Shown here in pieces: positions 1-7,016 of a DNA stretch of 32,157 bases; position 1 is the stretch's first letter, and each line of letters opens with the position of its first letter. The translations under genes and the position numbers were made by a program. The DNA lies in the NCBI GenBank assembly GCA_041748615.1, contig JBGTCY010000156.1:1-32157 (forward strand). The letters are read 5' to 3'. The DNA comes from JBGTCY01 sp041748615. Its GTDB lineage: Bacteria > Bacteroidota > Bacteroidia > Chitinophagales > CAIOSU01. The notes under the pieces were generated by a model. That model made no database searches and was not told where the DNA came from. It saw only the letters and a list, made by a program, of their open reading frames with translations.

Positions 1-2
1 AA

Positions 3-833
3 GAAGATGTGAAATCAAAAAAGAAAACCACGGTGACCGATGCTTTTATTGTAAAAATGTTCAACAGTGAAACAGGTGATGTTAAAAAAATCAATTTCAA
101 TTTTCAACTACCCGTTTTCAGAAAATTATATCTGGAGGCTGACAATGTCAATGGCAACGTAGTTGTCGCTGGACTTTATACCGACCTGAATGGCGAAGAA
201 GCGCAGGGTTATTTTTTTCAGACATTCAATCTTGAAAAAGATGAAGTCACCAATTCAAACTTCATGAAATTCACCCCGGAATTGATTTTTGAAGTGACCG
301 GAAAAGACACTTCCAAAAACGTCAGCGGTTTTTATTCCTTTGAAATTTACGACATGGTGTTGCGCTACGATGGCGGTGCGATTCTCATTGCCGAATCGCG
401 GTTTGATACCCAGGAAAATTTGCAGGTGCCTTCCTTCACGCCCACGATTGGTCCCAGTTTCAGAACCATCAGCATCTCTTATTATAATGATGTGATGGCG
501 CTTTCCGTTTTGCCGGATGGTTCGTTAGACTGGGGAAAGGTCTTGAAGAAAAAACAGATTTCCGAAGACGATGATGGATTTTTTTCATCCTATTGCCTCT
601 CCATTACACCTGAAAAATTGAATTTTATTTACAACGAGGAAATCTACCATAAAACCAATGTCTCGCAATATGTCATGGATAAAAAAGGGCAATTCAGCCG
701 CCAGTATCTTTTTAATGCGGGTGATAAAAATGTGTTGCTTGTGCCCCGCCTCGGAAAACAAATCTCTTCCAATGAAGTGTTGATTCCAAGTTACAAAAGA
801 AACTACCTGAGTTTTGTAAAAGTGACTTATTAA
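3..833 (+). CDS. Hypothetical protein, 3' part only
   Basis: The reading frame is open to the left edge: the codons before the GTG at 9 are sense codons (GAA GAT), so that GTG is probably internal and the gene starts outside the window. About 276 residues are visible. They are rich in beta-strand-like stretches and aromatic residues, with no recognisable catalytic motif and no T9SS tail at the C-terminus, which ends SFVKVTY. One segment, ALSVLPDGSLDWGKVLKKKQ, has the style of repeat-blade proteins common in Bacteroidota, but I cannot assign a family. It ends 14 bp before the P450 gene on the same strand, so the two may be cotranscribed. A function is not inferred. Confidence 0.75.
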   Translation, partial: EDVKSKKKTTVTDAFIVKMFNSETGDVKKINFNFQLPVFRKLYLEADNVNGNVVVAGLYTDLNGEEAQGYFFQTFNLEKDEVTNSNFMKFTPELIFEVTGKDTSKNVSGFYSFEIYDMVLRYDGGAILIAESRFDTQENLQVPSFTPTIGPSFRTISISYYNDVMALSVLPDGSLDWGKVLKKKQISEDDDGFFSSYCLSITPEKLNFIYNEEIYHKTNVSQYVMDKKGQFSRQYLFNAGDKNVLLVPRLGKQISSNEVLIPSYKRNYLSFVKVTY

Positions 834-847
834 AATACTTTTCCATC

Positions 848-2218
848 ATGAATGAAACAACGAATGCCCCCAAAGAATTACCCTTGCTTAAAGGTGGGAA
901 TTTTTTGTTTGGTGCTGGTTATCAGTTCGTTGAAGACCCTTTATTTTTTATCGAAAAATACAGTTCGGAATATGATGGCATTTTCCGGGTGAAAACCGCG
1001 AAGTTCTTAGAGCAGTTTGCCATCGTAACCAAACCAGATTATGTCAAGCATATTCTACAGGACAATAATAAAAACTATCAAAAGAGTTTCGGATATAGAA
1101 TCATGAAACTGCTCGTTGGCAACGGACTGCTGACGAGTGAAGGCGATTTCTGGCGCAGGCAGCGCAGATTGGCGCAACCGGCTTTTCACCGCGAACGACT
1201 GGCGGCTTTCGCACAGATTTTTGTGGATGAAGGCAATGCGCTGCTGAATGAGTGGAGCAATTTGCCGGAAGGTTCAACTGTCAATGTTTCTAAAGACATG
1301 ATGAAGCTCACTCTTTCTATCGTCTGTAAATCTTTGTTCAGCAGCGATGTGGATGATGCTATCGAAACTGTCAACCGCGAATTTCATATTGCCAATGAAA
1401 GTTTAATTAACCGCATCACCGCGCCAATAAAAATTCCCCTTTGGATACCGACACCGCATAACATTGCCGAGAAAAATGCATACAGCACAATCAGGAATGT
1501 GGTGAAAAAACTGATTGAGAAACGAAGAAACAGCACGGAGCGTTATGATGATTTGCTCGCGATGCTGATGGAAGCCCGTGATGAGGATACCGGTGAAATG
1601 ATGAGCGACATCCAGTTGCAGGACGAAGCGCTGACGGTTTTTCTTGCAGGGCATGAAACCACGGCCGTAGCGCTCTCATGGCTTTTTCACTGCGTGGACG
1701 AAAATCCTGAAGTGGAACAAAAACTGTGGGATGAATCAAACACCGTATTGAATGGCAACAACCCATCCTTAGATGATTTACGCCAGCTTGATTACACGCG
1801 TATGGTCGTTGATGAAACGCTCCGTCTTTATCCGCCCGCCTGGATTATCGGCAGATGCGCTCTTGAAGAAGACGTCATCGGGGGCTATCGCATTCCGAAA
1901 GGCGTGAACCTGCTGATGCCCGTGTATCATATCCACCGTGACCCGCGCTATTGGGATGAGCCGCAAAAATTTATCCCGCAACGCTTCACAAAAGAAAAAA
2001 GTAAAAGCTATCATAAGTTTTTATACTTCCCCTTTGGCGGTGGACCGAGATTATGTATCGGCAACAATTTCGCGCTTATGGAAATGCAATTGATTGTGCC
2101 CATGATTCTGCAAAAATTTAAGTTGAGCAAACCAAAAAACTTTCAGTTAAAGAAAGACCCGCTGATAACAATGCGTCCTAACCCGGAGATGACAATGGAA
2201 TTGTATAAGAGAAACTGA
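848..2218 (+). CDS. Cytochrome P450
   Basis: A 456-residue heme monooxygenase, normal length for a soluble bacterial P450. The family signatures are complete: the I-helix oxygen-activation motif AGHETT at residues 267-272, the K-helix ExxR at E323-R326 (ETLR), a PERF-like segment (PQRF), and the heme loop FPFGGGPRLCIG with the axial thiolate at Cys403. There is no N-terminal membrane anchor, so it should be cytosolic and need separate ferredoxin or flavodoxin partners, none of which is encoded nearby. The general look (fatty-acid-hydroxylase-like, ETLRLYPP) fits the CYP4/CYP102-like bacterial branch, but the substrate cannot be read from the sequence. It starts 14 bp after the preceding gene and converges on the minus-strand redox gene. 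Confidence 0.95.
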   Translation: MNETTNAPKELPLLKGGNFLFGAGYQFVEDPLFFIEKYSSEYDGIFRVKTAKFLEQFAIVTKPDYVKHILQDNNKNYQKSFGYRIMKLLVGNGLLTSEGDFWRRQRRLAQPAFHRERLAAFAQIFVDEGNALLNEWSNLPEGSTVNVSKDMMKLTLSIVCKSLFSSDVDDAIETVNREFHIANESLINRITAPIKIPLWIPTPHNIAEKNAYSTIRNVVKKLIEKRRNSTERYDDLLAMLMEARDEDTGEMMSDIQLQDEALTVFLAGHETTAVALSWLFHCVDENPEVEQKLWDESNTVLNGNNPSLDDLRQLDYTRMVVDETLRLYPPAWIIGRCALEEDVIGGYRIPKGVNLLMPVYHIHRDPRYWDEPQKFIPQRFTKEKSKSYHKFLYFPFGGGPRLCIGNNFALMEMQLIVPMILQKFKLSKPKNFQLKKDPLITMRPNPEMTMELYKRN

Positions 2219-2294
2219 AATCCGATTCTTGAAATTCTCGGTAGTTAATCAGGCATGTATTTAAATTGAAATCTTGAGGTTGCCGAGATAGTTT

Positions 2295-3248
2295 TCACAA
2301 ACACTTCTCACAATTCGCCAACACGATATAGTCGGGGGTGTCCGCAGCTGTGTGGTGCCGGTAGGCTTTCACTACATCGCCTTTGTAAAGAAGAAATACT
2401 CCGGGCATTTGTGTGTAGTCCCCCTGTGGCGCACCGATGTAATTTTTCCCAAGGATGCCCGCGATGAATCCGCGAAATAATACTTTCAGTCCAAACAATT
2501 GTTTGAAACCGCCTTTCTCCAATGCAAAAGCGTCATACAGTAAGCAATCGGAGTCACTGATGCGGTTGAGGTCATTCAGTCCATAGCGGGCGGTGCGCTC
2601 CTCTGCAGTTTTTTCATCCACCATATGCACGAGGATGATTTTCGTGCCGAGCGCTTCAATGGTTGAGCGTTCTTTTGATAATTTATTTAGCGCTTCCCGG
2701 CAAAAGGTACAGCCGAAATGGCGGAGAAAAACCAACAACACCGGTTGTTGTCCAGAAAGCAGCGTTAAAGATGCACCCTTGTTTGTCAAAATCGGCAACC
2801 CGCGCACATTGGTGCGGGAAGAGTAGAAATAATTCAGCTGCTCGGAGAATCTTCGATTGTATTCAAAAGCGCCATATAAGATAATGGAAAACGGAGCAAG
2901 CCAAATGATGTCGTTCGTGAGTACGATTAATCCTGCCTGCAATGGAAGCGCGCCTTTGAAAAAGTAAAAAAGGAAAATAATCACACCGAACATTTTCCCC
3001 AATAAACCAACCAAAATGATTACCCAGTGCCTAAAAGGATTCAGCGATGCTACCACATAACCGATACCAAATACCAAAGTAATGATTCCGATAATTTGCA
3101 CAAACATTTGTTGCAGGGGCAATTGGATTCCAGATAACCCAAGCGGCAACAGCGGGAAAGACAGGACAGCCCCGCCCCACAAGATATTATAAATTCCCGC
3201 AACCACTAATAGGGGGCGCATCCATCCTTTATTTTCGTGAAGTCTCAT
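2295..3248 (-). CDS. Membrane-anchored SelL/AhpC-TSA-like redox protein
   Basis: The frame is open from 3278, but the ATG at 3246-3248 (MRLHENKGW) is the better start because the membrane region begins just after it; this gives 317 residues. The N-terminal half has about four hydrophobic helices (DoxX-like in look). The C-terminal half is a thioredoxin-fold domain of the peroxiredoxin-like/SelL type, with the motif FLRHFGCTFCRE and Cys180/Cys183 as a CxxC pair. By family knowledge such domains reduce peroxides or exchange disulfides; here the membrane part would place the activity at the inner membrane. The side the domain faces cannot be decided from sequence alone. It ends in a C-terminal CEKC, a second closely spaced cysteine pair. 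Divergent from the esterase gene and convergent with the P450. Confidence 0.75.
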   Translation of the reverse strand: MRLHENKGWMRPLLVVAGIYNILWGGAVLSFPLLPLGLSGIQLPLQQMFVQIIGIITLVFGIGYVVASLNPFRHWVIILVGLLGKMFGVIIFLFYFFKGALPLQAGLIVLTNDIIWLAPFSIILYGAFEYNRRFSEQLNYFYSSRTNVRGLPILTNKGASLTLLSGQQPVLLVFLRHFGCTFCREALNKLSKERSTIEALGTKIILVHMVDEKTAEERTARYGLNDLNRISDSDCLLYDAFALEKGGFKQLFGLKVLFRGFIAGILGKNYIGAPQGDYTQMPGVFLLYKGDVVKAYRHHTAADTPDYIVLANCEKCL

Positions 3249-3334
3249 AAATAGTACGCTGTAACAGCGATGGAGCAATTTAGTTTTGATTTTATTTGTA
3301 CAGATTTTACCTAACTCTACTTAACTTGGCTCTC

Positions 3335-4483
3335 ATGAAGCAACACTTATTTATAACCATCGCTCTGGCATTTTGTTTTTCAGTGGGCAATGCTCAAAAT
3401 CTTTCTAAAACTATTGATATCAACGGTCAAAGCCGCGGCTACAGGATTTTTATTCCGCCAGGGTATAACTCCGGTGAACAATTCGCGTTGCTGATTGCTT
3501 TGCATGGACTGGGAGACAATGCAACAAACTTTCAGGGCGTGGGATTTAATACAATGGCTGATACCGCAAAATTTATCGCGGTGTATCCAAACGGATTGCC
3601 CGACCCGCTGCTGGGCGGCAACGCATGGAACGTAGGATTAAATCCTGCTAACAACACGAATGATATTGGGTTTCTAACCGCCCTGCTTGATACGCTGATG
3701 AGCGAATATTCAATTGACAGTACACGGGTGTATTTCTGTGGGTTTTCCATGGGTGGGTTTATGAGTTACCGCGTTGCCTGCCAGTTGGGCGAAAGAGTAG
3801 CCGCAATCGCCTCTGTTTCCGGTACTCTTCCTACTGCTGTAATTGCAGGATGCGCTCCGGGAGGTGCAATGCCCGCTTTGCATCTTCACGGCACCAGCGA
3901 CCAGACAATACCTTATCCCAATTCACCGATTTTCGGCTTAATCTCAAATATCGGAGCCGACTCCACCGCCCGTTATTGGGCATGGAAAAACGAATGTGGT
4001 TTTCCGGCTGAACACGACACCCTGCCCGATACCAAAAATGACGGCTTGCTGTTTGAAAAGTTTTCATGGAAAGATTGCAAAGACAGCAGTGAGGTGATTT
4101 TGATTAAAGCCAACAATATGACACACACCTGGCCAGGCAGTAACAATGATATCAATGCCACGCAGGAAATCTGGAATTTTTTCAGCCGTCATAAAAAACG
4201 CGAGCCGATGGATACGACAGGTACTTTTATTACGGTTTTTAAAAAAGAAATAAAACTTTTTCCCAACCCCGCCACCAATAGCATTTTTATTCAGGCTGAG
4301 TTTTCAGAACAATGGACGGCAACCGTCAGAGATTTGGCGGGAAGGGAATTGAAGAGAATAAATTTCACGAACATATCGGGCTTTGAAATGCCGGTTGATG
4401 ATTTGCAGGATGGCGTTTATCTGCTGGAAGTGAATAACGGGAAGGAAATAATGAAGGGTAAGTTTGTGAAAATGAATAAGTGA
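3335..4483 (+). CDS. Secreted PHB-depolymerase/feruloyl-esterase-like hydrolase with T9SS tail
   Basis: The frame opens at a TTG at 3296, but the ATG at 3335 gives a clean signal peptide (MKQHLFITIALAFCFSVGNA, then Q), so I choose that start; 382 residues. The body is an alpha/beta hydrolase of the LpqC/PHB-depolymerase type: an oxyanion-type LHGLGDN motif, the nucleophile elbow GFSMGG, and a late MTHTWPG histidine motif. Families with this layout cleave polyhydroxybutyrate, ferulate or acetyl esters; the substrate is not certain. The last ~85 residues form a T9SS type A sorting domain (LFPNPATNSIFI, GVYLLEVNNGKE, ending KFVKMNK), so the enzyme is predicted to be exported by Sec and then by T9SS to the surface or medium. 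Confidence 0.88.
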   Translation: MKQHLFITIALAFCFSVGNAQNLSKTIDINGQSRGYRIFIPPGYNSGEQFALLIALHGLGDNATNFQGVGFNTMADTAKFIAVYPNGLPDPLLGGNAWNVGLNPANNTNDIGFLTALLDTLMSEYSIDSTRVYFCGFSMGGFMSYRVACQLGERVAAIASVSGTLPTAVIAGCAPGGAMPALHLHGTSDQTIPYPNSPIFGLISNIGADSTARYWAWKNECGFPAEHDTLPDTKNDGLLFEKFSWKDCKDSSEVILIKANNMTHTWPGSNNDINATQEIWNFFSRHKKREPMDTTGTFITVFKKEIKLFPNPATNSIFIQAEFSEQWTATVRDLAGRELKRINFTNISGFEMPVDDLQDGVYLLEVNNGKEIMKGKFVKMNK

Positions 4484-4500
4484 TTTTTTATCACCTTAAA

Positions 4501-4542
4501 AACACAAAGTATAAATCTAAAATTCTTCGAGACTTTGTGTCT
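4501..4542. repeat. Inverted repeat upstream of deoC
   Basis: The 9-bp arms ACACAAAGT and ACTTTGTGT are perfect inverted copies separated by about 22 bp, in the 81-bp spacer between the esterase stop and deoC. There is no T-run after the right arm, so it is a weak terminator candidate; it could be an operator or a degenerate intergenic repeat. Confidence 0.45.
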
Positions 4543-4564
4543 TATTAGGATAAATATTTAAGCC

Positions 4565-5455
4565 ATGACTACCCTCCCCCCCATCACCATTGACCAGCAA
4601 GGCGTTGAAGAGCGCGTTGCACGGCTGAATACCCGCAGCATCAAAAAAGAAGCGAAAGTCGCGGGACTAAAACTCGCCATGAGCATGATTGACCTCACTA
4701 CGCTCGAAGGCAAAGACAGCGAAGGCAAGGTGCGTCAACTATGCTACAAAGCCATGCACCCGCATGAGGAGATGCCCGACATTCCGGCTGTAGCGGCAGT
4801 GTGCGTGTATCCCACATTGGTGCGTACGGCAAAAAAAGCGCTGGAAGGCAGCAAGGTGAAAGTGGCTGCCGTTGCCACCGCGTTCCCCAGCGGGCTAGCG
4901 CCCCTCAACGTGAAAATCACCGACACCAAATTCGCGGTGCGCGAAGGCGCGGATGAAATTGACATGGTGATTTCACGCGGAAAATTTTTGCAGGGCGAAT
5001 ATAACTATGTGTTTGACGAAATCGCTGCCGTGAAAGAAGCCTGTGGCAATGCGCATCTGAAAGTCATTCTCGAAACGGGCGAACTCAGTACTTTGGACAA
5101 CGTGCGCAAAGCGAGCGACATCGCCATGTGCGCGGGAGCCGACTTCATCAAAACCTCCACCGGCAAAGTACAGCCTGCTGCCACGCTGCCCGTCACGCTC
5201 GTGATGCTCGAAGCCATCCGCGATTATTATTACGAAACCGGAAAAATGATTGGCATGAAACCCGCAGGCGGCATTGCCACCTCCAAGCTCGCCTTGCAAT
5301 ACCTCGTGATGGTGAAAGAAACGCTCGGCAACGCCTGGCTTTCACCTGATTGGTTTCGCTTTGGCGCCAGCAAACTCGCCAACGACATCCTCATGCAACT
5401 CGTGAAAGAAAAAACCGGGCAGTACCAGAGTTTGGATTACTTTTCGATGGATTAA
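4565..5455 (+). CDS. deoC: Deoxyribose-phosphate aldolase
   Basis: A 296-residue class I aldolase that cleaves 2-deoxyribose-5-phosphate to glyceraldehyde-3-phosphate and acetaldehyde. The Schiff-base lysine is Lys196 in FIKTSTGK, the second active-site lysine is Lys232 in GMKPAGG, and the acidic strand DEIDMVI is present. It is longer than the ~250-residue enterobacterial enzyme. The N-terminal part (IDLTTLEGKDSEGKVRQLCY) resembles the eukaryotic DERA subgroup. The downstream aldehyde dehydrogenase would remove the acetaldehyde, and the phosphorylase at 10190-11536 would supply deoxyribose-1-phosphate. The coding sequence looks richer in G and C, with many C-ending codons, than the flanking genes. 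The last codons are duplicated 862 bp downstream. Confidence 0.96.
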   Translation: MTTLPPITIDQQGVEERVARLNTRSIKKEAKVAGLKLAMSMIDLTTLEGKDSEGKVRQLCYKAMHPHEEMPDIPAVAAVCVYPTLVRTAKKALEGSKVKVAAVATAFPSGLAPLNVKITDTKFAVREGADEIDMVISRGKFLQGEYNYVFDEIAAVKEACGNAHLKVILETGELSTLDNVRKASDIAMCAGADFIKTSTGKVQPAATLPVTLVMLEAIRDYYYETGKMIGMKPAGGIATSKLALQYLVMVKETLGNAWLSPDWFRFGASKLANDILMQLVKEKTGQYQSLDYFSMD

Positions 5456-5475
5456 ATCCGGTTTTTATTTTTTCA
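5441..5475 (+). repeat. deoC 3'-end direct repeat, copy 1
   Basis: Starts with TTTTCGATGGATTAAATCC, which holds the last deoC codons and stop, followed by a T-rich stretch. The same 19 bases occur identically at 6303-6321, and the T-rich continuation is also similar. The pair flanks an 862-bp segment holding the small exported-protein gene, one dispersed repeat and a PIN-toxin remnant. Confidence 0.8.
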
Positions 5476-5484
5476 TGAAAAACC
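5460..5484 (+). terminator. Hairpin after deoC
   Basis: GGTTTTT and AAAAACC form a perfect 7-bp stem with an 11-nt T-rich loop, starting four bases after the deoC stop. The stem is A/T-rich and no uninterrupted U-tract follows, so it is only a modest terminator. Its left part belongs to the sequence that recurs at 6303. Confidence 0.45.
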
Positions 5485-5634
5485 TCAGTTATTTCAGTCA
5501 TCTTTTTGTTTGAATAAAAAATTCCATATCAACCAATAATATCAGCTAATTGCGTTGATTTACCCATAATTGTATATTAACTTCATCCACTGAAATAATA
5601 GATTTTTATTAATTCATCTTTAATATTTAATTCC

Positions 5635-5952
5635 ATGAAAAAATTAATTGTATCCTTTTCAACGCTGTTGATTATTTGTACTGCTTCTATCAATGCGTAT
5701 TCTGTTTCTCCGAATGAAACTATCATTGAATTTTTGATGAATGATGATGTCATCAAAACGGAAGTGAATGCCGAGAACTTGCCTGATGTCATCAAAACCG
5801 CACTTACCGGAGACACTTTTACAAGTTGGACTTTTGTTATCGCTCATGAAGTGGTAAATGGAGACAAAAAGCATTATGAAGTTGAGTTAACGAATGGCGG
5901 AGAAAACGTGATTGTGAATTTCGATGAGGCAGGGAATATCTTTCATGAATAA
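5635..5952 (+). CDS. Small exported PepSY-like protein
   Basis: 105 residues starting with a clear signal peptide (MKKLIVSFSTLLIICTASIN, then AYS). The mature part has the pattern of PepSY-like/DUF2874 proteins of Bacteroidota: LPDVIKTALTG, then alternating strand segments (SWTFVIAHEV, KHYEVELTNG), ending in VNFDEAGNIFHE, close to the usual FDxxG ending. Such proteins are periplasmic and of unclear role, perhaps inhibitory or binding modules. The gene stands alone: 179 bp of A/T-rich spacer upstream and the first copy of the dispersed repeat directly downstream. It lies inside the segment flanked by the two copies of the deoC 3' end. Confidence 0.75.
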   Translation: MKKLIVSFSTLLIICTASINAYSVSPNETIIEFLMNDDVIKTEVNAENLPDVIKTALTGDTFTSWTFVIAHEVVNGDKKHYEVELTNGGENVIVNFDEAGNIFHE

Positions 5953-5958
5953 GTGAAG

Positions 5959-6056
5959 TTGACAAAATAACATCCGAAATTAAAAGTCTGCATTGGCAGA
6001 TATTAGACTTTAGATATTAGATGCATTGAGGAAATTATTTTAGAAACGTGCCTTTG
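5959..6056 (+). repeat. Dispersed ~100-bp intergenic repeat, copy A
   Basis: Begins TTGACAAAATAACATCC, has three heptamers of the form TTAGANN in a row at 6003-6023, and ends with GAGGAAATTATTTTAGAA and a G/C-richer tail (CGTGCCTTT). The blocks occur in the same order and orientation at 10107 and 17127. The spacer between the first block and the heptamers is variable. It abuts the PIN remnant. Confidence 0.85.
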
Positions 6057-6253
6057 AAATATTTCCAGACATTTCCGATTTTAAGGAAATTGACAAACGC
6101 TTCAGCCGGTCTCCCGACACGGATGATACCCATTTATTAGACCTTGCCTACAATCATATCTTGATTTCTCTAACTCAGGGAAAGGCTTTTGCTTACGTGA
6201 ACAAAATCAAAATCATCCTCTTCAGGAATTCAAAAACATTACTCAAAAAATAA
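6050..6253 (+). pseudogene. PIN-toxin C-terminal remnant
   Basis: An open stretch without a proper start reads ...KEIDKRFSRSPDTDDTHLLD and continues to NKIKIILFRNSKTLLKK followed by a stop. It is clearly homologous, in protein and DNA, to the end of the broken PIN gene at 6582-7014 (RFDRSPDPDDNYLFDLA, NKIKIISFRQLKTLLKK). The acidic RSPDxDD and DLA residues of the PIN fold are kept, but the whole N-terminal half, including the first catalytic aspartate, is missing. The dispersed repeat lies where that half should be. It is followed by a short 8-bp-period array, as is the second copy. Confidence 0.75.
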
Positions 6254-6293
6254 ACACCAATCCACTAATCATCAAATCAACTCATCCGCTAAT
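6254..6293. repeat. Short 8-bp-period array
   Basis: Five consecutive octamers in perfect register after the PIN remnant stop: ACACCAAT, CCACTAAT, CATCAAAT, CAACTCAT, CCGCTAAT. They follow the same consensus (roughly CANCNAAT, last two bases always AT) as the longer array at 7017-7136. Confidence 0.75.
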
Positions 6294-6302
6294 CTGAATT
6301 TT

Positions 6303-6332
6303 TTTTCGATGGATTAAATCCTGTTTTTCTTT
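6303..6332 (+). repeat. deoC 3'-end direct repeat, copy 2
   Basis: TTTTCGATGGATTAAATCC followed by a T-rich run, matching the real 3' end of deoC at 5441. No aldolase coding sequence precedes it here, so it is a displaced copy of the gene end. It lies directly before the operator of the decayed toxin-antitoxin pair. Confidence 0.8.
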
Positions 6333-6363
6333 TTGGAATTTTCTTAAATTCCAATTCCAAAAA
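6330..6363. promoter_or_regulatory. Nested palindromic operator of the decayed TA pair
   Basis: TTGGAATTT (6333-6341) pairs perfectly with AAATTCCAA (6346-6354) around a 4-nt loop. The same left arm, extended as TTTTTGGAATT (6330-6340), also pairs over 11 bp with AATTCCAAAAA (6353-6363). The two pairings exclude each other. The site ends 8 bp before the antitoxin ATG, the usual place for an autorepression operator bound by antitoxin or the TA complex. The regulatory role is inferred from position. Confidence 0.6.
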
Positions 6364-6371
6364 ATAACGGT

Positions 6372-6601
6372 ATGTTTAAAGAAGATACTCAAAATGAGTT
6401 AATCGGTTTCATCAATCGCATGGATGAAAGCGAACAAAAGCATTTACTTGATGCGCTGAAAAAAGAGATTTAGTGAAACGCGCTGCCGAATTGGATAAGA
6501 AACAAAGAGCCTTCAACAAGGGTAAAAAAAGAGTAAGTGATAATGAGATTGTAAGAATTGTAAGAAGCATCCGAAAAGCTAATGCCCGCAAGCACGCCTG
6601 A
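6372..6601 (+). pseudogene. Frameshifted antitoxin-like gene
   Basis: The ATG at 6372 opens a frame that stops at TAG 6471-6473 after 33 residues (MFKEDTQNELIGFINRMDES...). Shifting by one missing base near 6469 continues it smoothly as VKRAAELDKKQRAFNKGKKR to a TGA at 6599-6601, giving a ~76-residue, charged, helical protein. The restored end overlaps the ATG of the PIN gene at 6582 by 20 bp, a typical antitoxin-toxin arrangement. I do not recognise the antitoxin family. A sequencing or assembly error at the A/T-rich site is an alternative to real decay. Confidence 0.65.
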
Positions 6602-7014
6602 CACATTAGTGCTCGACACCAATACCTTAGTCACTGCCGCTTACCTTAGTCACTACCGCTCTGAATGGCAGATTTGAAGAAATTACCAAACTTCATTTTG
6701 ATTATGGAATAACAATATATACATGCAATAAGCAAGTAATAGAGTTGGAGAAAACGCTTAATAGGTTATCACGTAAACTTGCTTCCAAGCCTGAATTTTA
6801 TATTCATCTTTTCATCCAATTTTCAACATCAGTTGAAATTGACGAACGCTTTGACCGTTCGCCTGACCCCGATGATAACTATTTATTTGACCTCGCCTAC
6901 ACCGTCAAATCCTACTTTTTAGTGACTCAGGAAAAAGCATTGCTGAATTTAAAACAAGTGAACAAAATCAAAATCATCTCCTTCAGGCAATTAAAAACAT
7001 TACTCAAAAAATAA
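6582..7014 (+). pseudogene. PIN-domain toxin gene broken by a 19-bp duplication
   Basis: The ATG at 6582 reads MPASTPDTLVLDTNTLVTA, the start of a PIN ribonuclease with its first catalytic aspartate in VLDTN, and then stops at 6675-6677. The cause is visible: a 19-bp unit beginning ACCTTAGTCACT is present twice in tandem (6624-6642 and 6643-6661, 17 of 19 identical), shifting the frame by one. If one unit is removed, the frame continues through NGRFEEITKLHFDYGITIYT, RSPDPDDNYLFDLA and LVTQEKALL to the stop at 7014, about 137 residues, as expected for PIN toxins of the COG1569 type. The position usually occupied by Asp in VTGDK is TQEK here. A TTG-started 89-residue frame from 6745 is only the tail of this gene. 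Confidence 0.78.
6624..6661 (+). repeat. 19-bp tandem duplication inside the PIN gene
   Basis: Two adjacent 19-bp units, ACCTTAGTCACTGCCGCTT and ACCTTAGTCACTACCGCTC, differ at two positions. Nineteen is not a multiple of three, so the duplication alone accounts for the frame break. Confidence 0.9.
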
Positions 7015-7016
7015 AT

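Noticed and set aside
9..833. GTG at 9 as the true start of the first gene
   Set aside because: The frame stays open to the left edge, so the gene most likely begins before the window.
2236..2288. TCTCGG/CCGAGA inverted repeat between the converging P450 and redox genes as a bidirectional terminator
   Set aside because: Only 6 bp of stem with a loop of about 41 nt and no T-run on either side.
5530..5550. CAACCAAT and CAGCTAAT near 5530-5550 as a third octamer array
   Set aside because: Only two units, and they are 13 bp apart, out of the 8-bp register.
6745..7014. TTG-started 89-residue gene as an independent protein
   Set aside because: Upstream codons in the same frame continue the PIN fold and connect to the ATG at 6582 once one 19-bp unit is removed, so this is the tail of a broken gene.
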